Shown here in pieces: positions 32,672-41,590 of a DNA stretch of 47,240 bases (its first letter is position 1; every line of letters starts with the position of its first letter). The DNA is taken from assembly GCF_000430825.1 (NCBI RefSeq), contig NZ_AUMT01000021.1:1-47240 (forward strand), given 5' to 3'. The notes under the pieces were generated by a model. The model was given only the letters and a program-made list of their open reading frames with translations. It was not told the DNA's origin and did not search any database. Source of the stretch: Chryseobacterium daeguense DSM 19388 (GTDB lineage: Bacteria; Bacteroidota; Bacteroidia; Flavobacteriales; Weeksellaceae). Made by a program: the position numbers and the translations under genes.

Positions 32672-33955
32672 CTAAAAATTCTCAATTGCAAATTTTGACA
32701 TCATTCCATTTATATCATCCCCTGCATACATTTTATCTCCCTTTATAATTGTCATACATTTTTTAGTGGATAATTTTAACAATTTGTCATTGTAAAATAT
32801 TAATCTCTTTGCAGATAAATTTCTTAATAAATCTTCTAGTGATGCATCATGTTTTCTTAAACATTCGATTAGGTCAGGATCGTTAAATTTCAATTCTTCC
32901 ATATAGCAAAGTAAATTAACAATTATAAATTCTAATTGATTAATTTCAACTGGTTCCCATTTCTCTTTTGGCTCATCCAACTCTAATTCTTGTTGTGTTA
33001 ACTTAGAATAAGAATATGCCCACCCTTTGTTGTCAAATTCATCTTTAGCAAATTTACAGCTAAGGAAAGTATGATCAAAATTTTTATATAAATCGTCTTC
33101 AAATATATCTGAAGTTATTTTAAATTTAAATGATAATCTTGTCCATAATAATTCTAGGAGATGTAAAATAGGATTTTTATTAGATGACAAGTAAAAAGGC
33201 CAATAAAATTCTTCTTCATCTTGAAAAGGAACAGTATATGGCATACCATTAGATTTTATTAATGAATATTTTTCAGAAATGATCAAATTTGGAAAACTAC
33301 CAACACCAAAGCCTTTGTTTTCTTTATTTTCCATTTTTTCATTTAAGATATTTACGAAACTTTCCCTTAAACTATATTCGCTTTTAAATCCAAAATAGCC
33401 AAAAACAATTCTTAAAGGAAAGTATGCTCCCATGAATAGAGTATGATATATTAATTGTAAGTCTTCAGAGTAATTCGAAATCTCCTCGCGTAGTGGATAC
33501 TCAGTATTAGTTAAACTCTCCCAAGCTGCTTTATGTAAATCCATCATAAAAGATTCGCCATCCTTATCTGGAAATCGACTTACCTCCATTACACTTTTAA
33601 GATTACTATATGAGCCAAGAATTTCCTTTTTTGTTAAATTTTTTTTTACCTCTATAACTGCAATAACTTGACTATAATGATAAACATAATTATTTGTATA
33701 GGGAACATTTTCTCCTTCGCCAGTAACGATCATGCAATCGATTTGAGAACTTATTCCTCCACTATTATTAATAATTTTACCAGAAACAACTTTTAAATTT
33801 AATTCTTCAAAAATAGATTTATTTAAGAGTTCAGTAGTAAGTCCCTCATACATATCACCTATCATTCCGGGATGTTTTATATATTCTGCTTGAGAAATTA
33901 AATCAATACCCTTGCTTTTTAAATCAGTTAATAAATTTGTAATTGTGTTTATCAT
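32672..33955 (-). CDS. DUF6602-like protein with PD-(D/E)XK nuclease signature
   Basis: The 427-residue protein resembles the DUF6602 family. Its first 110 residues carry a PD-(D/E)XK-like core: E37 and E42 in GDMYEGLTTELL, D73 in SSQIDCMIV, then E102-x-K104 in VIAVIEVKKNL. Four beta-strand-like stretches fit that fold. The remaining 300 residues are helical and unrecognised and probably bind a partner or nucleic acid. It is more AT-rich than its neighbours, stands alone between DinB/YfiT and groEL, and looks transferred. Phage-defence or DNA-restriction activity is possible but not shown. No toxin-antitoxin or methylase partner is adjacent. Confidence 0.72.
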   Translation of the reverse strand: MINTITNLLTDLKSKGIDLISQAEYIKHPGMIGDMYEGLTTELLNKSIFEELNLKVVSGKIINNSGGISSQIDCMIVTGEGENVPYTNNYVYHYSQVIAVIEVKKNLTKKEILGSYSNLKSVMEVSRFPDKDGESFMMDLHKAAWESLTNTEYPLREEISNYSEDLQLIYHTLFMGAYFPLRIVFGYFGFKSEYSLRESFVNILNEKMENKENKGFGVGSFPNLIISEKYSLIKSNGMPYTVPFQDEEEFYWPFYLSSNKNPILHLLELLWTRLSFKFKITSDIFEDDLYKNFDHTFLSCKFAKDEFDNKGWAYSYSKLTQQELELDEPKEKWEPVEINQLEFIIVNLLCYMEELKFNDPDLIECLRKHDASLEDLLRNLSAKRLIFYNDKLLKLSTKKCMTIIKGDKMYAGDDINGMMSKFAIENF

Positions 33956-34047
33956 AAAATTAATTCAATTGGATTTAACATTATTTAAATGTAACAATAT
34001 TTTTATATAGTCAGAATTTGTACATACATAATGTTTAATATCAAAAA

Positions 34048-34073
34048 AACCGCCCCACAAGAGTAGAACGGTT
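34048..34073 (-). terminator. Terminator of the groES-groEL operon
   Basis: aaccgcccc (34048-34056) pairs with agaacggtt (34065-34073), with GU pairs when transcribed from the minus strand. A T-run follows on that strand. It lies 27 bases past the groEL stop. Confidence 0.8.
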
Positions 34074-34099
34074 TATATATTTGCCTCGGTCGCTGACCG

Positions 34100-35725
34100 T
34101 TACATCATTCCTGGCATTCCACCACCCATTGGCATAGCTGGTTCTGCGCTTTTCACTTCAGTGATTACACATTCAGTTGTTAACAACATTCCGGAAACAG
34201 AAGCTGCATTTTCAAGGGCAACTCTTGTTACTTTTGTAGGGTCGATGATACCTGCTTCAAGCATGTTTACATACTCATCGGTTTTTGCATTGTATCCGAA
34301 GTCTCCGCTTCCTTCCGCTACTTTAGCAACGATTACGGAACCTTCACCGCCTGCATTGGCAACGATTTGTCTTAATGGCTCCTCGATTGCTCTTTTCACG
34401 ATTTTGATACCTGTAGTTTCGTCAGAATTGATACCTGTAAGGTTCTCCAATGCTTTGATTGCTCTTACTAAAGCAACACCACCACCTGCAACGATACCTT
34501 CTTCTACAGCTGCTCTTGTAGCGTGAAGTGCATCATCCACTCTGTCTTTTTTCTCCTTCATTTCCACTTCAGAAGCGGCACCTACATACAATACGGCAAC
34601 ACCTCCGGCTAATTTAGCCAGTCTTTCCTGAAGTTTTTCTTTATCGTAGTCTGAAGTAGAGGTTTCCATCTGAGCTTTGATCTGGGAAACTCTTCCTTTG
34701 ATTTTACTTTCTTCACCACCACCGTTTACGATAGTTGTATTGTCTTTGTCGATCTGAACTTTTTCAGCAGTTCCCAACATATCAATAGAGATATTCTCCA
34801 TTGTGAAGCCCTGCTCTTCAGAGATCACCTGACCACCAGTTAAGATTGCGATATCTTCCAACATTGCTTTTCTTCTGTCTCCGAATCCAGGAGCTTTTAC
34901 AGCAGCAATTTTAAGGGAACCTCTTAATTTGTTTACCACTAAAGTAGCCAATGCTTCGCCTTCCACTTCTTCAGAGATGATTAATAATGACTTACCTCCT
35001 TGTGCAATTGGTTCAAGAACAGGAAGCAATTCTTTCATGGAAGAGATTTTTTTCTCTACTAAAAGGATATATGGATTTTCAAGCTCAGCCAACATTTTTT
35101 CAGGGTTTGTCACGAAATAAGGCGACTGGTACCCTCTGTCGAACTGCATACCTTCTACCACGTCTACCGTAGTATCAGTTCCTTTTGCTTCTTCTACTGT
35201 AATTACCCCTTCTTTACCTACTTTCCCGAACGCTTCAGCGATCAAAGAACCGATAGTATCATCATTATTTGCAGAAATAGAAGCTACCTGCTTGATTTTT
35301 TCTGAAGAATCACCCACTTCCTGAGATTGAGCTTTAAGGTTTTCTACAACAGCAGTTACCGCTTTGTCGATTCCTCTTTTCAGATCCATTGGGTTTGCTC
35401 CTGCAGCTACGTTTTTAAGACCTTCTCTTACAATAGCCTGAGCCAGTACAGTAGCAGTAGTAGTACCGTCTCCTGCGATATCATTGGTTTTGGAAGCTAC
35501 TTCTTTTACCATCTGAGCTCCCATATTTTCTACCTTGTCTTCAAGCTCGATTTCTTTAGCAACAGAAACCCCGTCTTTTGTAACGTGAGGTGCACCGAAA
35601 GATTTTTCAATTACCACGTTTCTACCTTTTGGACCTAAAGTTACTTTTACTGCATTAGCCAATGCATCAACACCTCTTTTTAAAGCGTCTCTTGATTCAA
35701 TATCGAATTTTATTTCTTTTGCCAT
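34100..35725 (-). CDS. groEL: Chaperonin GroEL (60 kDa)
   Basis: The 541-residue chaperonin forms the 14-subunit double ring that folds proteins with ATP and GroES. The ATP-binding loop is VTLGPKGRNVVI with GDGTTTATVLAQ. The apical domain includes FDRGYQSPYFVTN, and the C-terminus ends in the Gly-Gly-Met tail MPMGGGMPGMM. Length is normal. It follows groES with a 108-bp spacer made of roughly 7-base repeats. Codon use is that of a highly expressed gene. Confidence 0.98.
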   Translation of the reverse strand: MAKEIKFDIESRDALKRGVDALANAVKVTLGPKGRNVVIEKSFGAPHVTKDGVSVAKEIELEDKVENMGAQMVKEVASKTNDIAGDGTTTATVLAQAIVREGLKNVAAGANPMDLKRGIDKAVTAVVENLKAQSQEVGDSSEKIKQVASISANNDDTIGSLIAEAFGKVGKEGVITVEEAKGTDTTVDVVEGMQFDRGYQSPYFVTNPEKMLAELENPYILLVEKKISSMKELLPVLEPIAQGGKSLLIISEEVEGEALATLVVNKLRGSLKIAAVKAPGFGDRRKAMLEDIAILTGGQVISEEQGFTMENISIDMLGTAEKVQIDKDNTTIVNGGGEESKIKGRVSQIKAQMETSTSDYDKEKLQERLAKLAGGVAVLYVGAASEVEMKEKKDRVDDALHATRAAVEEGIVAGGGVALVRAIKALENLTGINSDETTGIKIVKRAIEEPLRQIVANAGGEGSVIVAKVAEGSGDFGYNAKTDEYVNMLEAGIIDPTKVTRVALENAASVSGMLLTTECVITEVKSAEPAMPMGGGMPGMM

Positions 35726-35733
35726 TTTGATTT

Positions 35734-35829
35734 AGATATTAGATGTTAGATGTCAGAAGTTAGACATTTAACTTATGTTTAATTTGATTTTTAATTTGAA
35801 TAGTCTGAAATCTGATGTCTTGAGTCTGG
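35734..35829. repeat. Heptameric repeats in the groES-groEL spacer
   Basis: On the minus (coding) strand the groEL-proximal half repeats units like ATCTAAC (GTCTAAC TTCTGAC ATCTAAC), about every seven bases. The groES-proximal half repeats units like CAGACTC. The two halves are roughly inverse to each other, so the spacer could fold. They are degenerate short repeats and not a CRISPR. Confidence 0.6.
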
Positions 35830-35833
35830 AGTC

Positions 35834-36112
35834 TTATCCAATTACACCAAGTAAATCCCCCTCTTTTACAATTAAATAATCCTTTCCTTCCAATTTCAAT
35901 TCAGAACCTGAATATTTCCCGTAAAGAACTTTGTCACCTACTTTCACAGTTGTTGGCTCATCTTTTTTACCAGGTCCTACTGCCACCACGGTACCTTCCT
36001 GTGGTTTTTCTTTTGCGGTGTCCGGAATAATAATACCTGAAGCTGTCTTAGTCTCTGCAGCGATCGGCTCGATCAAAACTCTGTCTGCTAATGGTTTAAA
36101 GTTTACTGACAT
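35834..36112 (-). CDS. groES: Co-chaperonin GroES (10 kDa)
   Basis: The 92-residue protein forms the seven-subunit lid of GroEL. It has the mobile loop region AAETKTASGIIIPDTAKEKP and the core LADRVLIEPI, and ends KEGDLLGVIG. It is the first gene of the operon with groEL. Upstream lies an inverted repeat with TGGCAT that may take part in heat-shock control. Confidence 0.97.
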   Translation of the reverse strand: MSVNFKPLADRVLIEPIAAETKTASGIIIPDTAKEKPQEGTVVAVGPGKKDEPTTVKVGDKVLYGKYSGSELKLEGKDYLIVKEGDLLGVIG

Positions 36113-36156
36113 AATATATTTAATTTTTTAATTATTTCTGTGTTGTAATTCTCTAA

Positions 36157-36192
36157 ATGTATGCCATCTGCCGGCTGTGGATGAAATGGCAG
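36157..36192 (-). promoter_or_regulatory. Leader dyad upstream of groES
   Basis: TGCCAT (36162-36167) and ATGGCA (36187-36192) form an inverted repeat with an 19-base spacer, 50-80 bases before the groES start. On the minus strand, the proximal TGGCAT is followed by ACATTTAGA, which loosely recalls a sigma-54 promoter (TGGCAC-N4-TTGCA). No CIRCE element was seen. The assignment as heat-shock control is inference. Confidence 0.3.
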
Positions 36193-36249
36193 ATTTTTTA
36201 TTTTACGGAGCGGAAATTTTGGCAGAAAAATGCAGATTATTGTTTTAAT

Positions 36250-37455
36250 TTAATCATCCTGAACCGGATGAAGCTTTGAAATAATAGCAGCGGAAACGGC
36301 AATTCCTATAAAGTTGGTTACTGATCTTGCTTCATTCATAAAACGGTCTACACTGTATAGAAGCGCGATATCCGTTAATGGGATTTTACCAAATTTATCA
36401 AGGGTGAAAATTAAAGCTAAAAATCCTGAGCCCGGAACCCCGGAAGCTGTTTTTGAAGTTATGGAAATGATTAGGAATAATATTGCATAATCTTTTACAT
36501 CCATAGGAATATTATAAAACTGTACGAGAAACATACAGCAAGCCGAAATATAAATACACGCCCCGGCAAGATTGAAATTATACCCCAGCGGAATGAGGAG
36601 TCGGATTACTTTTTTGTCGTAGCCCTGGCTTTCCAGCTTTTCAAAAATCATGGGAAATGCTGTCTTGGAGGATGAGGTGGTCATTACCAGGATGATTTCA
36701 TCTTTTATACTGATTAAAAATTCCCTGAAATTCAGCTGATAAAAATGGCAGATGGAACCCAAAATTCCAAATATAAAAATAAGGCTTCCCAAATAGACCG
36801 TAGCAACTATTTTACTTAACGGAAGAAGGGTATTGATACCATAAATAGAGATGCCGTAAGCAATATTGCAGAAAATAATGACAGGGAGAATGATATACAG
36901 ATACTTTATAACCACATAAAACAATCCCATCCCGGAGTTTAAAATGTTGGTAAGCTTTGGGCTTTTCATTTTCCCGGCAATAATCCCGATGATGATTGAA
37001 AGCAAAAGAAAAATAGTGTACCTGCTGTTATAAAGCGTAAAAAAATCAGAATGCTTTGAAGCAAATTCAAAACGTTTCGGAATGGCAGAATGGATTTTGG
37101 AAAGGTCAATTCCTGTATCCGCTCCCGGCTTTATCAAAAAACCTAAAAAAAGCCCTAAAAGGATACTTAATGAAGTGATCGCCAGAAAATAAATGGCGGT
37201 ATGCAAAATAATTTTGCTGGAATTTTTTGTTTCAAACAAATTTAAAATCCCGTAAATGATCGCAATAAATATCACAGGAAGAATCAATGCTTCCAGAACG
37301 GAGAAGAAATAATAATTGATGAGCTCAAGCTTTTTGCTGAATTCCGGTAAGTAATATCCGCAAATCACCCCGCCCATTATGGCGATAAATACATATAAGG
37401 TAAGATTCCTTAAGTATTTACTGGTAAACGTTTTTTCTGTTTGGAACGGTGACAT
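36250..37455 (-). CDS. Dicarboxylate/amino-acid:cation symporter (DctA/GltP family)
   Basis: The 401-residue transporter has eight membrane helices and two re-entrant loops, typical of the DAACS family. Key motifs are MTTSSSKTAFP, GYNFNLAGACIY, SKTASGVPGSGF and SVDRFMNEARSVTN. It imports C4-dicarboxylates or acidic amino acids with protons or sodium. The ATG at 37455 is used, with a TTG three bases before it. It lies 103 bp behind the CitMHS gene on the same strand and likely belongs to the same transport operon. Confidence 0.93.
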   Translation of the reverse strand: MSPFQTEKTFTSKYLRNLTLYVFIAIMGGVICGYYLPEFSKKLELINYYFFSVLEALILPVIFIAIIYGILNLFETKNSSKIILHTAIYFLAITSLSILLGLFLGFLIKPGADTGIDLSKIHSAIPKRFEFASKHSDFFTLYNSRYTIFLLLSIIIGIIAGKMKSPKLTNILNSGMGLFYVVIKYLYIILPVIIFCNIAYGISIYGINTLLPLSKIVATVYLGSLIFIFGILGSICHFYQLNFREFLISIKDEIILVMTTSSSKTAFPMIFEKLESQGYDKKVIRLLIPLGYNFNLAGACIYISACCMFLVQFYNIPMDVKDYAILFLIISITSKTASGVPGSGFLALIFTLDKFGKIPLTDIALLYSVDRFMNEARSVTNFIGIAVSAAIISKLHPVQDD

Positions 37456-37558
37456 CAATATGCGCTTCTATTGATACAAAAATAAAATTTATATTGAGAT
37501 ATAAAATAATATTAACAATTACTGCATAATAAGCCGGCTGCAGCTTCCCGGAATGATA

Positions 37559-38845
37559 TTAAATCACTCCAAGAATCAAAGCACTCACCAGCATTACAAT
37601 TGATGATCCGATGGCCCATTTAAGGGTGTATTTCAGATGGTCTGAAAATTCTACACCCGCCAGAGAAACCAGTAAATAGGTAGATGGTACAAGTGGGCTT
37701 AATAAATGAGATGCCTGTCCTACAAGGCTGGCTCTTCCCAGTACATCAGGGGGAATCCCCAACTGAGCTCCGGTAGAAGTGATGATCGGCAGGATCCCGA
37801 AATAATAAGCATCGTTGGTAAGGAAAAACGTAAGAGGAACACTGAATACGGCTGTAATGATGTTTAAAAATCCACCCCAGCTTTCAGGAACAATTCCTAT
37901 AATGCTGTTTCCCATGGCCTGCATGATTCCGGTTCCGTTAAGAATCCCGGTGAAAATTCCCGCCGCGAAGATCATTCCTGCTACAGAAAGTGCATTCCCG
38001 GCATGTTTTGTCACGATTTTCTGCTGGTCTTTAAGCTTTGGATAATTGATCACTGCGGCTAAACAAAAGGCGAGCATAAAGGCAATCGCCAAAGGAATCA
38101 GGTCCAGGATCATTACCACAAGTAAGGTTACGGTAAGGGCAAAGTTTATCCAGAGAAGTTTTGGTCTTAAAAGTTTAGGATTATTGTCACCAATAATATC
38201 ATTGCTGCTGTACTGTGTATATTTTCCATACCTGGCAATTTTCTTTTTTTCTTGTACCCCAAGAATATAAGCAACCAGGATCACCCATAAAATACCGATG
38301 AACATAATAGGAATCATAGGAACAAATATTTCTGTATGGCTCAGCTTAAGAGAGCTCATTACCCTTGCTGTAGGGCCGCCCCAAGGCAAAATATTCATAA
38401 TTCCTCCTGCAAGCATCACAATACAGGTAAGGATCAGGGGATTCATTCCTTGTTTTTTATATAAAGGAAGCATGGCAGCTACTACAATAATATAAGTGGA
38501 AGAGCCGTCACCGTCAAGAGATACCAAAGTTGTGAGAATGGCTGTTCCGACGGTTGTTTTAACAGGATTATCACCCACAGCTTTCAGAATTACATTGACC
38601 AAAGGCTCAAAAAGCCAGGTATCTATCATTAAGCTGAAAAACAGGATCGCGAATATCAGCATCACGCCGGTCATGGCGATTTCTTTAATTCCTGTTTTTG
38701 TCATTTCTCCCAGTTCAGAGCTGTAACCTGCTGCCACAGCAATGATTACCGGAACTAAAACCAGTGCAGTAAGCGGAGTCATTTTTTTGTACATAATCAG
38801 AACCATAAAAATGACGATCATCGAAAATCCCAGAATTGTAAGCAT
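37559..38845 (-). CDS. CitMHS-family citrate transporter
   Basis: The 428-residue protein has about twelve membrane helices and the CitMHS pattern: SLDGDGSSTYIIVVAAMLPL, ILPWGGPTARVMSSL, FLTNDAYYFGILPI and LVGQASHLLSPLVPSTYLL. Members import citrate as a complex with Mg2+ or Ca2+. It starts 17 bases after the stop of the DUF2490 gene, so these are one operon, followed by the dicarboxylate symporter. The divergent two-component system probably switches it on. Confidence 0.94.
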   Translation of the reverse strand: MLTILGFSMIVIFMVLIMYKKMTPLTALVLVPVIIAVAAGYSSELGEMTKTGIKEIAMTGVMLIFAILFFSLMIDTWLFEPLVNVILKAVGDNPVKTTVGTAILTTLVSLDGDGSSTYIIVVAAMLPLYKKQGMNPLILTCIVMLAGGIMNILPWGGPTARVMSSLKLSHTEIFVPMIPIMFIGILWVILVAYILGVQEKKKIARYGKYTQYSSNDIIGDNNPKLLRPKLLWINFALTVTLLVVMILDLIPLAIAFMLAFCLAAVINYPKLKDQQKIVTKHAGNALSVAGMIFAAGIFTGILNGTGIMQAMGNSIIGIVPESWGGFLNIITAVFSVPLTFFLTNDAYYFGILPIITSTGAQLGIPPDVLGRASLVGQASHLLSPLVPSTYLLVSLAGVEFSDHLKYTLKWAIGSSIVMLVSALILGVI

Positions 38846-38862
38846 AGTATTATGATTTAAGA

Positions 38863-39555
38863 TTATTTATTTTTTTTTCTCCAGTCGAAGCTGTTTCTAA
38901 AGCCTATGTAAGCGTAATTGCTGGTTTTTCCGGTCTCCAGCTGGTTGATGAACGCAAGCTCAAGGGCAGAGTTTTTACCCGTTTTGATACCAATTCCTGC
39001 AGTGAGGCGGTTACTATCAAATGGTTCATCTTTTACCACATTCATCCTGATTTCATTTTTCAGGATTCCATAGATTTTTTCCTTTTCTCCTTTTTTGTTA
39101 AAAGGTATTTTCACCGAAATAAGGTATCGCAGCCTTACTACAAATTCATCAGGATTATTGATGAACCGTTCTTCTACACGCAGGCGGTTGGAAATGGAGG
39201 TTCTGCCGATATTGTTTTCCATTGTTACCTGCTGGAAAGGTCTTTTCTCATAGCGGATCTTCTTGGAATCATCAGAATTGTAAGATTCCAGCACAAGGAA
39301 CATTGCGCCGACTGCCGGCTTTATTCCGTTCGCCACTTCATGATCTACATAGGCATTTACCAGGAAGAGTCTTGTGTCATAGGCCAGATCAAAGGATCGG
39401 TATTGCGCAAGTGCCGTGAGTGTATTTTTATCTGTAAGCTTAGCAGACATCAGATACTGAAACCACATATTATAATTATCCCTGCTTTGAGCCTGAAAAA
39501 GAGGCGCAAGAAATAATAAGAGCAGAAGTGATAGAGTAGATATAATTCGTCTCAT
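38863..39555 (-). CDS. DUF2490 outer-membrane protein
   Basis: The 230-residue protein has a signal peptide (LLLFLAPLFQAQ) and a beta-barrel-like body of the DUF2490 type (NMWFQYLMSAKLTDKNTLTA, NRLRVEERFI, YAYIGFRNSFDW). It is the first gene of the citrate/dicarboxylate operon. A role in letting the substrate through the outer membrane is plausible but inferred from position. Confidence 0.85.
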   Translation of the reverse strand: MRRIISTLSLLLLLFLAPLFQAQSRDNYNMWFQYLMSAKLTDKNTLTALAQYRSFDLAYDTRLFLVNAYVDHEVANGIKPAVGAMFLVLESYNSDDSKKIRYEKRPFQQVTMENNIGRTSISNRLRVEERFINNPDEFVVRLRYLISVKIPFNKKGEKEKIYGILKNEIRMNVVKDEPFDSNRLTAGIGIKTGKNSALELAFINQLETGKTSNYAYIGFRNSFDWRKKNK

Positions 39556-39583
39556 GTAACATTTGATTAATATTGTAATTTCT

Positions 39584-39681
39584 CAAATATATCCAATACT
39601 CGTATCGGCCTGCGAAATTTTCAATCAATGGCATTTTTTATCAGTGAACTGCATTTTCCCGTTAAAAAGATGGTATATTTG
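39584..39681. promoter_or_regulatory. Divergent promoter region of the uptake operon and two-component genes
   Basis: On the minus strand, TATATTTG (39591-39584) is the -7 box of the DUF2490 operon. On the plus strand, TATATTTG (39674-39681) serves the sensor kinase. The roughly 80 bases between are the likely LytTR-regulator landing site, although no clear pair of direct repeats was recognised there. Confidence 0.5.
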
Positions 39682-39707
39682 AAATCTTTGAAACCAGCAT
39701 TGTAAGG

Positions 39708-40820
39708 ATGTTTTTACTTGTAAATATTGTAGTTATATTGTTGATATTCAGGATTTTATTTAGTTCTAAAATTTTGAGTAAACTCATGTCTTACAGATGG
39801 AAGTTTCTGCTGGGATTTCAGCATGTATTTTTCTTTTTAGTGTTTGTTTTGATCATTTATTTTACGGAAAACACCTTCCTGAATCCCCCGGATCTTATCT
39901 GGAGCATTATTTTTAATATTATTTACAGCTTAGGAATTTATTATTGGGTGTACCAGTTTCTTGTTCCTAAATTTTATTTATCGAATAAATACCCGGAGTT
40001 TATTTTATATGCGCTCATCTGCTTTTTGATTTCAAGCCTTTTCAGGATTTTGTATGAGCCTGCCATCTTTACCATGCAGTTTTCTGAGGAATTGGGCTAC
40101 ACTACTTTTTTATATAATGTGTATATCACCCAGGCTATCGTGATTCTTGTAGCCTCGTTTTTGGGAATTACGAAAGACAAATTTATTATAGAGCAGGATG
40201 TGGCAGATCTTGGCGAGCAGAAGGAACAGCTGTATATTGATTTGCTTAAATCTAAATTAAGCCCTCATTTTCTGCTCAACACACTGAATAATATTTATGT
40301 AAACAGCTTTGTTCCCACAGAAAAAACCTCCAATTCTATTTTACAGCTCAGCAAACTGCTGCAGTATATTATCTATGACAGCGGCAAAGAAAAAATAAGT
40401 GTCGCGCAGGAGTTTTCTTCCCTTAAGTCTCTTACAGAACTGTATCAGCTTAAATATAATAACCAGCTTGATATTGTTTTTACTATTCAGAATGAGGAAG
40501 CGTGTGAGGTGATAGAAATTCCGACTTCGGTTTTTCTTACTTTGTTTGAAAATTCGCTGAAGCATTCTGCCATCGGAATGGAACCTTCTGCCTTTGTAAG
40601 GGTTTTATTTACGATTGAGAACCAGGAAATTATTCTTACCATTGAAAATTCCATATCCGAAAACAAAAATCTATCTTTAGATATTGGATATCAGGGACTG
40701 GGAAATAAAGCAATTACCGGCATCCTTGAAAAATATTATACAGGAAAATACAGCTTTTCTTCCGAAGTTTTAGACAATAAAAATTACCAGACTATTTTAA
40801 AAATTAATTACAATGGCTGA
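39708..40820 (+). CDS. LytS/YehU-type sensor histidine kinase
   Basis: The 370-residue kinase has five membrane helices in its first 165 residues and a His_kinase domain. The phosphorylated His is H187 in KSKLSPHFLLNTLNNIYV, and the ATP-binding region includes FLTLFENSLKHSAIG and a Gly-rich loop (DIGYQGLGNKAI). It overlaps the response-regulator gene by 8 bases. It senses an unknown signal, perhaps citrate or dicarboxylates, given that the divergent operon moves them. Confidence 0.92.
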   Translation: MFLLVNIVVILLIFRILFSSKILSKLMSYRWKFLLGFQHVFFFLVFVLIIYFTENTFLNPPDLIWSIIFNIIYSLGIYYWVYQFLVPKFYLSNKYPEFILYALICFLISSLFRILYEPAIFTMQFSEELGYTTFLYNVYITQAIVILVASFLGITKDKFIIEQDVADLGEQKEQLYIDLLKSKLSPHFLLNTLNNIYVNSFVPTEKTSNSILQLSKLLQYIIYDSGKEKISVAQEFSSLKSLTELYQLKYNNQLDIVFTIQNEEACEVIEIPTSVFLTLFENSLKHSAIGMEPSAFVRVLFTIENQEIILTIENSISENKNLSLDIGYQGLGNKAITGILEKYYTGKYSFSSEVLDNKNYQTILKINYNG

Positions 40821-41511
40821 TTTGAAAATAGTAAGCGTTGATGATGAATATCCGGCATTACAGCTGGTAAAGCAGTATTGCGGAAATATTGATGAGGTTG
40901 AAATTTTGAACTCTTTCCAAAATCCGGTAGAGGCTTTGGAATATTTAAAGGAAAACAGGCCGGACCTTGTAATTTTAGATATTAATATGCCTTTGATGAA
41001 TGGTATTGAGCTTCTGGAAAGCCTTCCTTATAAGCCATTGTGCATATTTATGACTCTGGAAACACAGCATGCGGTAAAAGCCTTTGAGCTGGATGTGGTA
41101 CATTATCTTGTAAAGCCGGTGGATTTTGATACATTTAAAAAAGCAATTAATAAAGCAAAAGATTTTCTCCGGTTTAAAAAATCAACGGAAAATAAAACTC
41201 AGGAGGATTTTATTATGTTTAAATCCAATTATGTCATCAATAAAGTATTTCTGAAAGATATTCTATGGGTGGAAGGATTTGGTGAATATATTATTCTGGT
41301 AACAGCTTTCAAAAAGTATATGATTTTGGACAGGATGTCAAATTTTGAAGAAAAATTTCAGGATTTTGGCTTTATAAGAATTCACAAATCTTATATTGTG
41401 CTTTCATCCCATATCAATTCCTATGACGCCAGTTCCGTATATCTGGAAGGAGGAGGTAAGCTGCCACTCGGGAGAACTTATAAAAGTTTTTTGAAAATTT
41501 TTATGAATTAA
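40813..41511 (+). CDS. LytTR-family response regulator
   Basis: The 232-residue protein has a receiver domain (residues 1-120; phospho-acceptor D56 in DLVILDINMPLMNG, acidic pocket VDDE) and a C-terminal LytTR DNA-binding domain (VNKVFLKDILWVEGFGEYI-like region, IRIHKSYIV). It is the partner of the kinase just upstream and probably binds the divergent promoter region. The gene pair ends without a clear terminator before the next promoter at 41535. Confidence 0.95.
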   Translation: MADLKIVSVDDEYPALQLVKQYCGNIDEVEILNSFQNPVEALEYLKENRPDLVILDINMPLMNGIELLESLPYKPLCIFMTLETQHAVKAFELDVVHYLVKPVDFDTFKKAINKAKDFLRFKKSTENKTQEDFIMFKSNYVINKVFLKDILWVEGFGEYIILVTAFKKYMILDRMSNFEEKFQDFGFIRIHKSYIVLSSHINSYDASSVYLEGGGKLPLGRTYKSFLKIFMN

Positions 41512-41534
41512 ATTAACATAAAAAATATTTTTTA

Positions 41535-41562
41535 TTTGGTTTTGAAAATTTTTATATATTTG
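41535..41562 (+). promoter_or_regulatory. Promoter of the secreted-protein gene
   Basis: TTTG (41535-41538) and TATATTTG (41555-41562) are 16 bases apart and fit the Bacteroidota consensus almost perfectly. The start codon follows 28 bases later, so the gene is expected to be well expressed. Confidence 0.65.
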
Positions 41563-41590
41563 TAGCGTAAAAACATAGAAATATAAATTG

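Noticed and set aside
34161..34526. Long open frame opposite groEL
   Set aside because: It is antisense to a strongly conserved gene, shows no known domain and is explained by groEL codon use.
35734..35829. Possible CRISPR array
   Set aside because: The repeats are about seven bases, degenerate and without spacers; no cas genes are in the window.
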